Shown here piece after piece: positions 23,113 to 31,109 of a stretch of 35,500 nucleotides of DNA. The first letter of the stretch is position 1. Each line of letters begins with the position of its first letter. The translations under genes and the position numbers were made by a program. The DNA comes from MHLP01 sp043736515 (lineage in GTDB: Bacteria > Patescibacteriota > Minisyncoccia > Phycocordibacterales > UBA6899). The notes below the pieces were generated by a model. The model had not been told where the DNA came from. It did not search any database and saw only the letters and a list, made by a program, of their open reading frames with translations. The DNA is taken from assembly GCA_043736515.1 (NCBI GenBank), contig JAYTCK010000010.1:1-35500 (forward strand), given 5' to 3'.

Positions 23113-23146
23113 TGCTCTACACTCGCTGTAGAGTAATTTTTCTTTT
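23113..23146 (+). terminator. Hairpin between thyA and folA
   Basis: CTCTACA/TGTAGAG with a 5-nt loop and a following T-rich stretch; it may attenuate rather than fully stop transcription into folA, whose start lies directly after it. Confidence 0.65.
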
Positions 23147-23662
23147 ATGGTGAACGAAATGAAACCTGAAATCATTCTTATCGCAGCAATGGGCCACAAT
23201 AATGTCATCGGAATCGGTGGCGATATCCCCTGGCGCGGAAAGCTGCCCGCTGACATGGCGCATTTTCAAAAGCTCACTATGGGTGAAATCGTACTAATGG
23301 GACGCAAAACATGGGAGTCCATTCCCGAGAAGTTTCGTCCGCTTCTGGGGCGTACCAACATCGTACTGACGCGAGATCAGAAGTACCTTGCGACAGGGGC
23401 AATCACCGTCAGAGATGGTCTTCCTGCGCTTGCACGTGCGGGCAACAAACTAGTCTTTATTATTGGCGGCGAGGAGATCTATAAACAATTTCTGCCGCTT
23501 GCTGATCGACTGGAGATCACTATTGTTGATACCGTATCTGCCGGAGATGCATACTTTCCCTCATTCAACGAATCAGAATGGGGTGTCATTCACGAAGAAG
23601 CGCATGGGCCTGACGAAAAAAATCTTTTTTCGTATACATTCCGCACACTGGTGCGCAAGTAA
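23147..23662 (+). CDS. folA: Dihydrofolate reductase
   Basis: A 171-residue enzyme reducing dihydrofolate to tetrahydrofolate with NADPH. It shows IAAMGHNNVIGIGGDIPW at the start, the MAHFQKLTMG helix, the cofactor motif GRKTWESIP, GRTNIVLTR and FIIGGEEIYKQFLP. The usual acidic residue of the active-site helix (LPADMAHF) is present as Asp. The start may be ATG 23147 or ATG 23159; the second gives MKPEIILIAAMG, closer to the family. A terminator follows. Confidence 0.97.
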   Translation: MVNEMKPEIILIAAMGHNNVIGIGGDIPWRGKLPADMAHFQKLTMGEIVLMGRKTWESIPEKFRPLLGRTNIVLTRDQKYLATGAITVRDGLPALARAGNKLVFIIGGEEIYKQFLPLADRLEITIVDTVSAGDAYFPSFNESEWGVIHEEAHGPDEKNLFSYTFRTLVRK

Positions 23663-23668
23663 CCCCTG

Positions 23669-23699
23669 AATAACCCACTACACGGCGGGTTATTTTTTT
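23669..23699 (+). terminator. Terminator after folA
   Basis: AATAACCC/GGGTTATT stem with a T-run of seven. Confidence 0.9.
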
Positions 23700-23702
23700 G
23701 AC

Positions 23703-23783
23703 TCATTTTTGGTTCACAAACGCCAACGCACCGTGAGCACCCATCCCTGCATCACCCAATACCTCGAGATGCTGCGCCAAAAG
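23703..23783 (-). pseudogene. C-terminal remnant of a ROK-family sugar kinase
   Basis: Directly after the TAG stop of the 23784 gene, the same frame continues for 26 codons to a TGA. It reads LLAQHLEVLGDAGMGAHGALAFVNQK in two parts: LLAQHLEVLGDAG then MGAHGALAFVNQK. This matches the end of the intact ROK kinase nearby (IEHSALGDIGGLHGALAYITQK), and the DNA matches too (AACGCACC, ATCACCCAAT). It is too short to be a gene and has no start. It must be the scar of a duplication or deletion that removed the body of a second ROK kinase. Confidence 0.8.
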
Positions 23784-24113
23784 CTAGTTTTGGTTGATAT
23801 TTAGGATTTTTTGCTCGAGTTCCGAAATATCCTTTTCTAGTGTGATAATCTTTTGCAGATAACTATCTTTATCTTTCTTCACTTCCTGAAACTGGAGATC
23901 TTTCCGTGCAGATTCTTTTGCGAGTTCAATGCGCGCCTCTGCATATTCCTTTGAGCTAATATCCAACGAGCGATTCAGTAATGCGCGTTCATCATCGGCA
24001 GAGAAATACGTTTTGCTCACAAGTTCAAAAAAACGTTGCCAACCTGTGGTCATTTGCTTGGAGTCTAGTTCCCCGAGTGTTTTCTTCATTTGCCTTTCTA
24101 AGAGTGGGTGCAT
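23784..24113 (-). CDS. Stub of a FIST-associated histidine kinase (N-terminal linker only)
   Basis: A 109-residue soluble protein beginning MHPLLERQMKKTLGELD and continuing WQRFFELVSKTYFSADDERALLNRSLDISSKEYAE, then a coiled coil to the end. This matches, from memory of the family, the conserved N-terminal region of hybrid histidine kinases encoded beside FIST genes (HPLL-x-RQ-x-x-x-LG ... LL-x-RSL-x-x-SS-x-E). The kinase, PAS and receiver parts are missing. The start shares one base with the FIST2 stop (TAATG), so it is translationally coupled. The stop is followed in frame by a ROK-kinase tail. It may still be made and bind FIST2. Confidence 0.75.
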   Translation of the reverse strand: MHPLLERQMKKTLGELDSKQMTTGWQRFFELVSKTYFSADDERALLNRSLDISSKEYAEARIELAKESARKDLQFQEVKKDKDSYLQKIITLEKDISELEQKILNINQN

Positions 24114-25261
24114 TATATCACTTCAGCAAAAGTAGTAATGGTCATAGTTTGATTATGTAACTGACACTGCTTTTCTGTTGCCACACTTGGACACAATTCT
24201 CCGTACGAATAGAAACCGGTGAGTTTCACCATACCCCCCAGCGTCGAGCGTACTGCTTCAATTTCCTCCTCAATGCGTTCTCTGAGCACAAGCTTGCGTC
24301 CGACGCAGCTTATCAATATTGCGAGCTCAGGCTGAACATCGCCTAATTGCGACAAACTAGTAGTGCTCGCACCCGCTGCACCGGCTACCAAGCGATCAAA
24401 ATTTGCTTTCATGAGCGTAGCGGGGACTCCAAGAGGCATGTCGCCCGCAAAAGTCATACTCCGAGCTTCTTTGTCTACAGCAAGTATTGTGCGTACCACC
24501 TCTACCTCGCCATCACCACTTTTAATGCGAAGTCGTAGCGGAAATAGTAATCCACTACTTGGAAGATCCTTGGCTTGGTCCCCCAGATATGTTTCATAAA
24601 TATCAAGTGCGGGTTTTCCATCAAGTTCATAAAGTACATTGTTCTCCGATTTGGTGATAATGCGTTCAATGCCAAATGGGTCCCATCCTCCCAGCGAGCC
24701 GTAGCCAACCTTAAGTGCTGATCCATAAAAACCAATTGCCACGGCCTTGCCTTCCTCTGCAGGAGAATCTAAGCCCAATACTGTTTTTTTGAAATTTGCA
24801 CCATCTCCAACAAGACCGCCTGTCACGGCAACGTTTGGAGGCAAGGCGCTATTAATACCCAGTACGAGTTTAGTGCCATTCACATGTAATCCATCTGAAA
24901 ATACTATGACATGCTGAAGTTGATCTTTTGGGAGTGATGTTGCAAGCTCTTTTCCTACAGCCTCACTTTCTTCAGGATGCATGATATTTGCTGTCGCAAA
25001 TTGCAGTGTTGTCTTTTCAAAAAATATTGCCGTGATGGTCATCGAATCATCATAAACATGTGTATCAATAATTTCCCCGGCAGTGGAACACTGAATAATG
25101 TGAGAGGAAAGATACATAGACTGTATTTCATTGAAATGGACTGGGTCTTCGAGCAGTACCCTTCCACCGAATACTAAAACGATCTGTGGGGTATCAACCA
25201 ATCTTGGTCCGAGTAATGTCCAGCCACTTTCCTGTTTCCAAAATTTTTGCTCAATTCTCAT
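24113..25261 (-). CDS. FIST-domain sensor protein (FIST2)
   Basis: A 382-residue soluble protein with the FIST domain (IIQCSTAGEIIDTHVY near residues 55-70, VTGGLVGDGANF near 145-156) and FIST_C (PELAILISCVGRKLVLRERI, TGFYSYGELCP). It is distantly related to FIST1 and contains the canonical SCVGR and YSYGE pieces that FIST1 has only as NSIAR and YTYAE. It is translationally coupled to the kinase stub, suggesting a former FIST-kinase pair. It follows the ROK kinase on the same strand, across a 49-bp gap. Confidence 0.93.
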   Translation of the reverse strand: MRIEQKFWKQESGWTLLGPRLVDTPQIVLVFGGRVLLEDPVHFNEIQSMYLSSHIIQCSTAGEIIDTHVYDDSMTITAIFFEKTTLQFATANIMHPEESEAVGKELATSLPKDQLQHVIVFSDGLHVNGTKLVLGINSALPPNVAVTGGLVGDGANFKKTVLGLDSPAEEGKAVAIGFYGSALKVGYGSLGGWDPFGIERIITKSENNVLYELDGKPALDIYETYLGDQAKDLPSSGLLFPLRLRIKSGDGEVEVVRTILAVDKEARSMTFAGDMPLGVPATLMKANFDRLVAGAAGASTTSLSQLGDVQPELAILISCVGRKLVLRERIEEEIEAVRSTLGGMVKLTGFYSYGELCPSVATEKQCQLHNQTMTITTFAEVI

Positions 25262-25310
25262 AAAATAAAATTAATACGTATTAGTCGTAACGAACCCTGT
25301 AAGTACCATT

Positions 25311-26180
25311 CTATTGTAAATTTGTGTTTTGTGCATCAATCTTTTGCGTAATGTACGCCAACGCACCATGAAGCCCCCCTATATCACCCAATGCTGAGTG
25401 TTCTATAAGGGGTAGTTCAGGATAAATCTGCAGAATACCTTTCAGGTGAGCGCGGACACGGTCTATGGGGATGCCGATCTTGTTCATCATCGAGCCGCCA
25501 ATGACGACGATGTCGGGCGACCAATGCACGATGGTATTGTTCAGCCCATATGCTAAGAGTCGGGCCATTTCATCCCAGAATTCCACTTCAAGAATCTCAT
25601 AGGGTTTTTTGTGGTAGCGATCGCTGATGGCCGTTCCAGAAATGTATCCCTCAAGATCAATTCCCGTTCCGCCGACCGAAGTCGCATGGAGTCCCCCTCC
25701 AGCATCGATGATCTGGTGTCCAATCTCAAAACCCATTGCTGACACATCGATGGATTGATTGACGATACGCACTCCACCTACGCCTGTTGAGACGGTGACG
25801 TAAACGACGATGCCGTGGCCGCGTCCGGTGCCCGCCACTGCTTCCCCGAGGCCAACTATTGCAGTATCGTTCTCGATGAATGTGGGTGCTCCGAGCGCTT
25901 CTTCGAGTGCTTTTTTGATCGGCTTGCCGTTCCAGCCTGCAAGATGGGGCCCGTTCTGAAACACAGAGCGGTCCCGAGACAGTGTGCCAGCGATTCCTCC
26001 CCCCGTAGCGTCGATCTTTTCTCCTCGAGCAAGTTCGGTGGTAATATTTTTGATCGCAAGTATTCCTGCATCAAAATCCTTCGGTGTGGGAACAATTTTC
26101 GGCTCACCAAATGTTGTTCCATCACGCGAAAGTGCAATACGCATATTTGTCCCGCCGATATCGAAAAGAATATAATTCAT
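25311..26180 (-). CDS. ROK-family sugar kinase, probably glucokinase-like
   Basis: A 289-residue protein with the ROK phosphate motif DIGGTNMR (7-14), the catalytic Asp105 in FIENDTAIVGLGEA and the STGVGG motif. It would phosphorylate glucose or a related hexose using ATP. Unlike most ROK kinases, the Cys-rich zinc motif that follows the HQ-x2-D region is replaced by DAGGGLHATSVGGTGIDLEG, with no Cys left, so zinc binding is probably lost. The gene lies 4 nt after pgi; together with GH15 and GH57 this points to glucose from alpha-glucan as the substrate. Confidence 0.9.
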   Translation of the reverse strand: MNYILFDIGGTNMRIALSRDGTTFGEPKIVPTPKDFDAGILAIKNITTELARGEKIDATGGGIAGTLSRDRSVFQNGPHLAGWNGKPIKKALEEALGAPTFIENDTAIVGLGEAVAGTGRGHGIVVYVTVSTGVGGVRIVNQSIDVSAMGFEIGHQIIDAGGGLHATSVGGTGIDLEGYISGTAISDRYHKKPYEILEVEFWDEMARLLAYGLNNTIVHWSPDIVVIGGSMMNKIGIPIDRVRAHLKGILQIYPELPLIEHSALGDIGGLHGALAYITQKIDAQNTNLQ

Positions 26181-26184
26181 ATTT

Positions 26185-27492
26185 TTATTTTTGATTTTCT
26201 AATAGATGCTTCGTCACTTTTTTGTAATCCTCCACATTTGGCTGATCGAATGTATTGACGTGAAGCATCTCGCCAAGATACATAACGGTCATCATGTGGA
26301 GTTCAAGGAACATGCCGAGTGCATAGGGAGAGATGGCGGGGAGAAGTATTTCTCCATAGGGAAATTTATGCGTATCGTATGCGGCAATAGTGCCATCATA
26401 TATGGCTTTCATAATAGCATCGGGAGATTTATTTTTCAGTGCAGGAGCGAGATCGGTAAAAAGTCCTTTCTCGGGGATACGCAGGGTAGACCTTTCAGTA
26501 ATATGCAAAAAAAGTGTCATTTTATCTCGCGGGCCGCCAAAATATAATTGTGCCATGGAGTGGAGGTCGGTGGAACCGATCGACACGATGGGGGTTATTC
26601 CCGCACGAATAACTCTGCCCCCTCTGTCTTGTTCCTTTCCCAGACTTTCTGCATAGAGCTGGCGGGCCCATTTGCCTAGTGACTCAAGTACGGGATTGAA
26701 AAAGAAGAAATTAAGTATTGATGCACCGCTTCTGTGAGCAAGATATATTGATTCAGCGAGACGGAGGGCCGGATTATCTTTTTGGGTTGATGAGACAAGC
26801 ACATCCCTGGCTCCTTCTATTAATTGCATGGTGTCGATACCGGAAACTGTAAGTGGAAATAGTCCAACAGCCGAAAAGACAGAAAAACGGCCACCAACCT
26901 CCTTGGGGATAGGCAAAAGCCCCATTCCCTTCTTTTCTGCTGCTATCCAAAGTTTAGATCCGTGGTCCGTCGTAACGACAATACGAGAAATAATCGACGG
27001 AAAACGGCGTACAAGCATCGCATATATCAGCTCAAAATTGGCAATACTTTCTGTTGTGCTTCCTGACTTGCTGATAAGGTTTATCAAAATTTCCTCAGGA
27101 TAGGAAATCTCTGTTTGAAATATTTCTGCGGTGTCACGCAAAAATGTTGTAGAGAGCGTATCTGCAAAAATAATTTTTGGGTGCCCCAGCGCCGCTACAT
27201 AATCCCCCGTGCGCAGTGCATCATAGATAGCTTGGGTGCCCAAATTGGAGCCACCAATCCCGACGACAACGACGTAGCGCAGCTGTGTAGAAAAATAGCG
27301 CTCAGCGTGATGTCTCACCTCAAGCATGATGCTGGGGTCAAGTGGGAGACGAAGCGAGTGTTCAGGAGTTTTGTATGCTCCTGTTTTTTGGGCAGCGATC
27401 GCTTTTATTTCCTCTGCAAGTCGCTTCGCGCCCTCAGGAACAGTGCCTTTGGGAATATGCTTGTGGTGAATGTGGAGCTCTTGTTTTGTCAT
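26185..27492 (-). CDS. pgi: Glucose-6-phosphate isomerase
   Basis: A 435-residue enzyme interconverting glucose 6-phosphate and fructose 6-phosphate in the cytoplasm. Signature parts are VVVVGIGGSNLGTQAI, NLISKSGSTTES, VTTDHGSKL, GGRFSVFSAVGLFPL and, in the usual places, Glu in QLYAESLGKEQ and His in STDLHSMAQ. It is shorter than the 550-residue E. coli enzyme and close to the compact bacterial form. It overlaps the end of GH15 by 4 nt, showing tight co-transcription and a direct route from glucoamylase glucose to glycolysis. Confidence 0.97.
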   Translation of the reverse strand: MTKQELHIHHKHIPKGTVPEGAKRLAEEIKAIAAQKTGAYKTPEHSLRLPLDPSIMLEVRHHAERYFSTQLRYVVVVGIGGSNLGTQAIYDALRTGDYVAALGHPKIIFADTLSTTFLRDTAEIFQTEISYPEEILINLISKSGSTTESIANFELIYAMLVRRFPSIISRIVVTTDHGSKLWIAAEKKGMGLLPIPKEVGGRFSVFSAVGLFPLTVSGIDTMQLIEGARDVLVSSTQKDNPALRLAESIYLAHRSGASILNFFFFNPVLESLGKWARQLYAESLGKEQDRGGRVIRAGITPIVSIGSTDLHSMAQLYFGGPRDKMTLFLHITERSTLRIPEKGLFTDLAPALKNKSPDAIMKAIYDGTIAAYDTHKFPYGEILLPAISPYALGMFLELHMMTVMYLGEMLHVNTFDQPNVEDYKKVTKHLLENQK

Positions 27493-29474
27493 ATGTGTTC
27501 AATGTGCGTGCTTCCAGTAATGCCAAGCTCAGCTAATTTGCGCATGTACATGATAACAGTGCGGATGTATTCGGCATGACTCCAGGTGAGTGGCGCGGCG
27601 CTGATCTGATCGCGCGTGTAAGGGTTAAGCTGTTCGGAAAGTATGCCACTACGCAGGGCATTGCGCTCGACCCAATTGAGATCAACTCGCGCCTGATCAA
27701 GGTCGTGATCATTCTTTGCAAGAGTGATCGCATATTGGGTAAACCACAATGTCGTGATAAACCAGGGATTGCCAGGCACATCTGAACCCGTCCTGAAATA
27801 CTGGTCCCCTTCGTAACGTGCAATACCGCCCACCGGTGTGTGTACGGTGAGACGCTCCTTCGTAAGCTTCATTGCACGCACAAGACGTTCATCATCAGGT
27901 GGGAGCACCTCGAACATATAGATGCCGTATGCGCTTGAGGCGTCGATTGTTTTGTCATATACCGTAGCGCCATTCGCATCGACAGAGAGCGAGCGATAAA
28001 AACTACCATCCTCTGGATTGTACAGATGCTTAAGTATCGCCTCTTTCATCTCTTCCGCAACATAGTTGAAATTCTGTTCACTTCTGTCTTTGCCTAACAT
28101 CTCTGCAAATCTGCCAGCGGCTTTGAGCCCGGCATATGTCGCGGAAGCGGTGTAGGTGTGCACACCAAATCGCTCTTCCCATAGATTGTATGATGGCTTC
28201 GGAAGGCCGGTATATGGATCGCGATACGTCGTGAGAAAAAGCGCTGCCTTTTTTATAAAAGAATCATAAATAGACTCAATAAATTCAAGATCCTTGGAGA
28301 CCAGCCAGTGCTCCCACAGCGCCCACAAAATGAGTGCAGTTTCGTCCTCCTGAATGGGGAGCTCAGGCTTGCCACCCACTATATAGCCGTGCCAAGATGA
28401 GCCGAGTGAGCCGTCTGCGCGATACTTGTGGGATAAATATCCGTCTTCAGTAATGGCATTATTGCAAAATTCAAAAAATTTTCGTGCGCTATGCCTGTCA
28501 CCGACCCAATCGAGGGCAGTGACCACATACGCGCCGTCTCGAGGCCACACATAGGCGTATGTATCACGTCCGCCTTGAAGCATGTCAGAATCTCCGGACG
28601 CAAGCGTGCCGCCGTTTTTATCGACGTGCGAGCGGACGAACAGCTGTGACTTTTGGAAAAGATCAATTGCTGCTTCGCCAAGCCCATAAAAATTCCACGA
28701 ATTCCTTCCAACCCATGCACTCCAATAATCGCGCGAGGATTTCATTATTGCTTCTGGTGAATTTGCGAGCACTGATTGATTCATTTTTTTGACTTCCTCG
28801 ATCGATGTGCCGATGGCAAGCCAATAATTGATCACGGAAACTCCGGATGATGGTATGTTAAGTGTTATTCCGATCGTTGAATCAACGCGGCCGTGCTCGA
28901 TGGTGTTTTTTGCGAGTTGCCCATCCTCGGCATCTTTGTAAGTACCCTCTTTGCCCTCAATTTGAAATATCCCAACCGCATAATCATCAAAGCCTTTGCC
29001 GTCTGACTGTGCGTTCATAAGAAATGCGCGCCGCCCTTCGTAGTGAATGATGGTATTTCCGGTGGGATCGTAAAAGGCTGTGTCCCCTTTTTCTGAGTGA
29101 TAGATCTCAAACTGATGATTCATAAACACGCGAATTTCTCTTTCTCGGTCAACATTGTTCAGCACCTTTATTCGTCGTAAAAAAATATTGTCTTCATTGT
29201 GGAGGACATCAGTAAATTGAAGCTCCACAGATAGGAGCGCTGAGCGTGCGGTGGTAAGGCCCGTGTACGCGGTGTCGGAGCGAACAGTTATTTCCCATGA
29301 ACCGTCATCAAGCCACGAAAAAGTATTTTCAATCCAAATGCCAATGCGATGAGCATAAGGAGCACCGACGTGATTTTCAAGACCGACGTAGGGAAAATAC
29401 ACATCGCGCACACGAGCGAATTGATCGGTGCAAATGAGGACTGTTCCGTTTCCAAACGCAAGGGACTTGGGCAT
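27489..29474 (-). CDS. GH15 glucoamylase/trehalase-like glycoside hydrolase
   Basis: A 661-residue protein. The N-terminal beta-sandwich (about 1-230) is followed by the (alpha/alpha)6 barrel with YVWPRDGAYVVTAL near 308, the first catalytic Glu in YNLWEERFGVHT (E433/E434) and the second in ILSEQLNPYT (E614), all as in GH15. It hydrolyses glucose from the ends of alpha-glucans or cleaves trehalose; these cannot be separated by eye. No signal peptide is present, so it probably acts on an internal glucan. A TATACT box ends 6 nt before the ATG, implying leaderless translation. Confidence 0.95.
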   Translation of the reverse strand: MPKSLAFGNGTVLICTDQFARVRDVYFPYVGLENHVGAPYAHRIGIWIENTFSWLDDGSWEITVRSDTAYTGLTTARSALLSVELQFTDVLHNEDNIFLRRIKVLNNVDREREIRVFMNHQFEIYHSEKGDTAFYDPTGNTIIHYEGRRAFLMNAQSDGKGFDDYAVGIFQIEGKEGTYKDAEDGQLAKNTIEHGRVDSTIGITLNIPSSGVSVINYWLAIGTSIEEVKKMNQSVLANSPEAIMKSSRDYWSAWVGRNSWNFYGLGEAAIDLFQKSQLFVRSHVDKNGGTLASGDSDMLQGGRDTYAYVWPRDGAYVVTALDWVGDRHSARKFFEFCNNAITEDGYLSHKYRADGSLGSSWHGYIVGGKPELPIQEDETALILWALWEHWLVSKDLEFIESIYDSFIKKAALFLTTYRDPYTGLPKPSYNLWEERFGVHTYTASATYAGLKAAGRFAEMLGKDRSEQNFNYVAEEMKEAILKHLYNPEDGSFYRSLSVDANGATVYDKTIDASSAYGIYMFEVLPPDDERLVRAMKLTKERLTVHTPVGGIARYEGDQYFRTGSDVPGNPWFITTLWFTQYAITLAKNDHDLDQARVDLNWVERNALRSGILSEQLNPYTRDQISAAPLTWSHAEYIRTVIMYMRKLAELGITGSTHIEHI

Positions 29475-29480
29475 ATACTT

Positions 29481-29486
29481 AGTATA
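29481..29486 (-). promoter_or_regulatory. -10 box of the GH15-pgi-ROK operon (leaderless start)
   Basis: TATACT on the minus strand 6 nt before ATG 29474. Confidence 0.5.
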
Positions 29487-29489
29487 TCA

Positions 29490-29580
29490 AACGTTGCTCA
29501 ACTTGCACCGCGGAGCAAGAACGCTATGTTCGTTTTAGTATTCCGTAACCGACAAATGCAAGCGCGGCAAATGAGCAACG
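29490..29580. repeat. Inverted repeat and hairpins upstream of GH15
   Basis: CGTTGCTCA (about 29492-29500) and TGAGCAACG (about 29573-29581) are inverted 9-mers. Inside is CTTGC/GCAAG (29502-29519) with loop ACCGCGGA. A similar hairpin, TTGCA/TGCAA with ACCGC after the first arm's TTGC, stands at 32522-32537. They lie in front of GH15 and in the gap before GT4; significance is uncertain. Confidence 0.35.
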
Positions 29581-29621
29581 TGCAGCAATCGCGATGTAAA
29601 TTGTCTTAAACATGTCTTCGG

Positions 29622-30959
29622 CTATTTTTTTACAGCCTTCTTTGCAGATTTTTTAGGTGCTGTCTTCTTTTTTTGAGCGGGTTTTTTTGCTACACGAGCT
29701 TTCACTGCCTTTGGGAGTTTTACCGGCTTTACTTTTATCTTATCCTTCGACTTAGGCATCTGTTGTGATTCTGTGATACGCAAACGCAGATCATGGAGCA
29801 CATTGTTGAATGCAATGAATGCTTCGTATGGTGTATCGTAGGGATTAAAGTATTTGTGCACATCACCGTCTGAAAACCACTTAGTACACATGTAATAGAA
29901 ATGATCCGATGTTTGTAGTTTGCGCCAGTCTTCTATGATTTTCTTGTCTCCTGTGGCAAGTACATCTTTCTCAAGTGCATAGATGTTGTTCATTGCTTCA
30001 TGCTGCATACTGTTTGAAAGCCACGCAGAAAGGTCGCGTTCGACGTCTGCCCATGAGACGAAATTGTGCGCGTCGAATTCTCCGACGACGGGATAGCGTT
30101 TTGCTGCTTCAGTGACAGTGACAAAATCATTGTCGGGGTGCTTCAAGAGCTCTCCGGGAAGTGCGCGCATAAAATCAAAAATTCCGGTGTGTTCCCATTG
30201 GTGCTCGCCGAAGGTTTCGTAGTCCATAAAGAGATTCACGAGATTGCCGTTGCCGTTCACGTCGTTCACCCACTTGGCAAACTTCTCCGAGGTAAGTGGC
30301 CAATCAGCCCAACTCTGAGAGGAGAAGCGGAATGCAATATCATCGGAGAGGCGATAATTTTTGAGCAAAGTTTTTATCTTGGAGGTACCCGGGGAACGAT
30401 AGATAAAGTTTGGGCTTCTCCAGCCAAGCAAGTGGTCTGCACCTTCGGCGATAATTGCCTTGTACCCCATCCCTTCGACAAAGCCTGCGAGCTCGTTGTT
30501 GTAGATAAGCTCGGTGTTACGAAATGCAGTGGGAGTTACACCAAAAAGTTGTTTAACCTTGGCACGATGAAGCTCAATCTGGCGGACAAATTCTTCCTTT
30601 GAGTAAAGAAATGCGAGTGAGTGGTGGTATGTCTCATCGAGTATCTCTACGCGACCAGTTGCGACAAGCTTCTGGAACGATTTTAACGTTTCGGGAGAAA
30701 ATTCCTCCATCTGCTCCATGAACACACCCGAAAGTGAGAAAGAGGCTTTGAATTCTGGATGTTTCTTGAGAAGCTCGAGCAAGAGTGCGTTTGTCGGCAG
30801 GTAACACTTCTTTGCTACCTTGTGAAAAATTTTCTCATTGTTGATGTCCTTGTCTGAACGATCAATAAAATATTCATGATCATGGCCGACATCAAAAATC
30901 CTATACCGTTTCAGACGGTAAGGTTGGTGTACCTGAAAATAGAAGCAAATAGACGCCAT
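29622..30959 (-). CDS. GH57 alpha-amylase/glucan hydrolase with Lys-rich tail
   Basis: A 445-residue protein. The GH57 start ICFYFQVHQPYR contains the conserved HQP. The catalytic nucleophile Glu150 lies in AFRNTELIYNN and the acid Asp246 in LFMDYETFGEHQW. GH57 enzymes cleave or rearrange alpha-glucans. There is no signal peptide. From about residue 395 to the end comes a Lys/Ala/Pro-rich tail (KARVAKKPAQKKKTAPKKS) that resembles histone H1 tails and is not part of the enzyme fold; it may bind nucleic acid, membrane lipids or anionic polymer. Transcribed before the GH15 gene, after GT4. Confidence 0.95.
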   Translation of the reverse strand: MASICFYFQVHQPYRLKRYRIFDVGHDHEYFIDRSDKDINNEKIFHKVAKKCYLPTNALLLELLKKHPEFKASFSLSGVFMEQMEEFSPETLKSFQKLVATGRVEILDETYHHSLAFLYSKEEFVRQIELHRAKVKQLFGVTPTAFRNTELIYNNELAGFVEGMGYKAIIAEGADHLLGWRSPNFIYRSPGTSKIKTLLKNYRLSDDIAFRFSSQSWADWPLTSEKFAKWVNDVNGNGNLVNLFMDYETFGEHQWEHTGIFDFMRALPGELLKHPDNDFVTVTEAAKRYPVVGEFDAHNFVSWADVERDLSAWLSNSMQHEAMNNIYALEKDVLATGDKKIIEDWRKLQTSDHFYYMCTKWFSDGDVHKYFNPYDTPYEAFIAFNNVLHDLRLRITESQQMPKSKDKIKVKPVKLPKAVKARVAKKPAQKKKTAPKKSAKKAVKK

Positions 30960-31020
30960 GTGGATTTTTTAAAAAGTAATCGAATTTAGAACAACGTTAG
31001 CAACCTTATTATTGAAACCG

Positions 31021-31056
31021 GCATCTGCTTTGAGATGCGCATCATTCGGATGATGC
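31021..31056 (-). other. Two adjacent hairpins, one with a CAAAGC loop, in the GT4-GH57 gap
   Basis: In the sense of both flanking genes, GCATCAT-CCGA-ATGATGC is followed directly by GCATCT-CAAAGC-AGATGC. No T-run follows, so they are not an obvious terminator. The six-base CAAAGC loop is the same as in the structured elements near 3.4, 5.5 and 33.6 kb. They may form the GH57 5' UTR, since TATAGT stands further upstream (about 31095). Confidence 0.5.
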
Positions 31057-31109
31057 CCTCCAGGATGCTCCTGTGAATTTGCATCCGTTTAGACTATAGC
31101 TGGAGGATA

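Noticed and set aside
29524..29613. A 29-codon frame, MFKTIYIAIAARCSFAALAF..., on the minus strand
   Set aside because: Hydrophobic and in a plausible gap, but with no ribosome site, and it overlaps the hairpins before GH15; not supportable.
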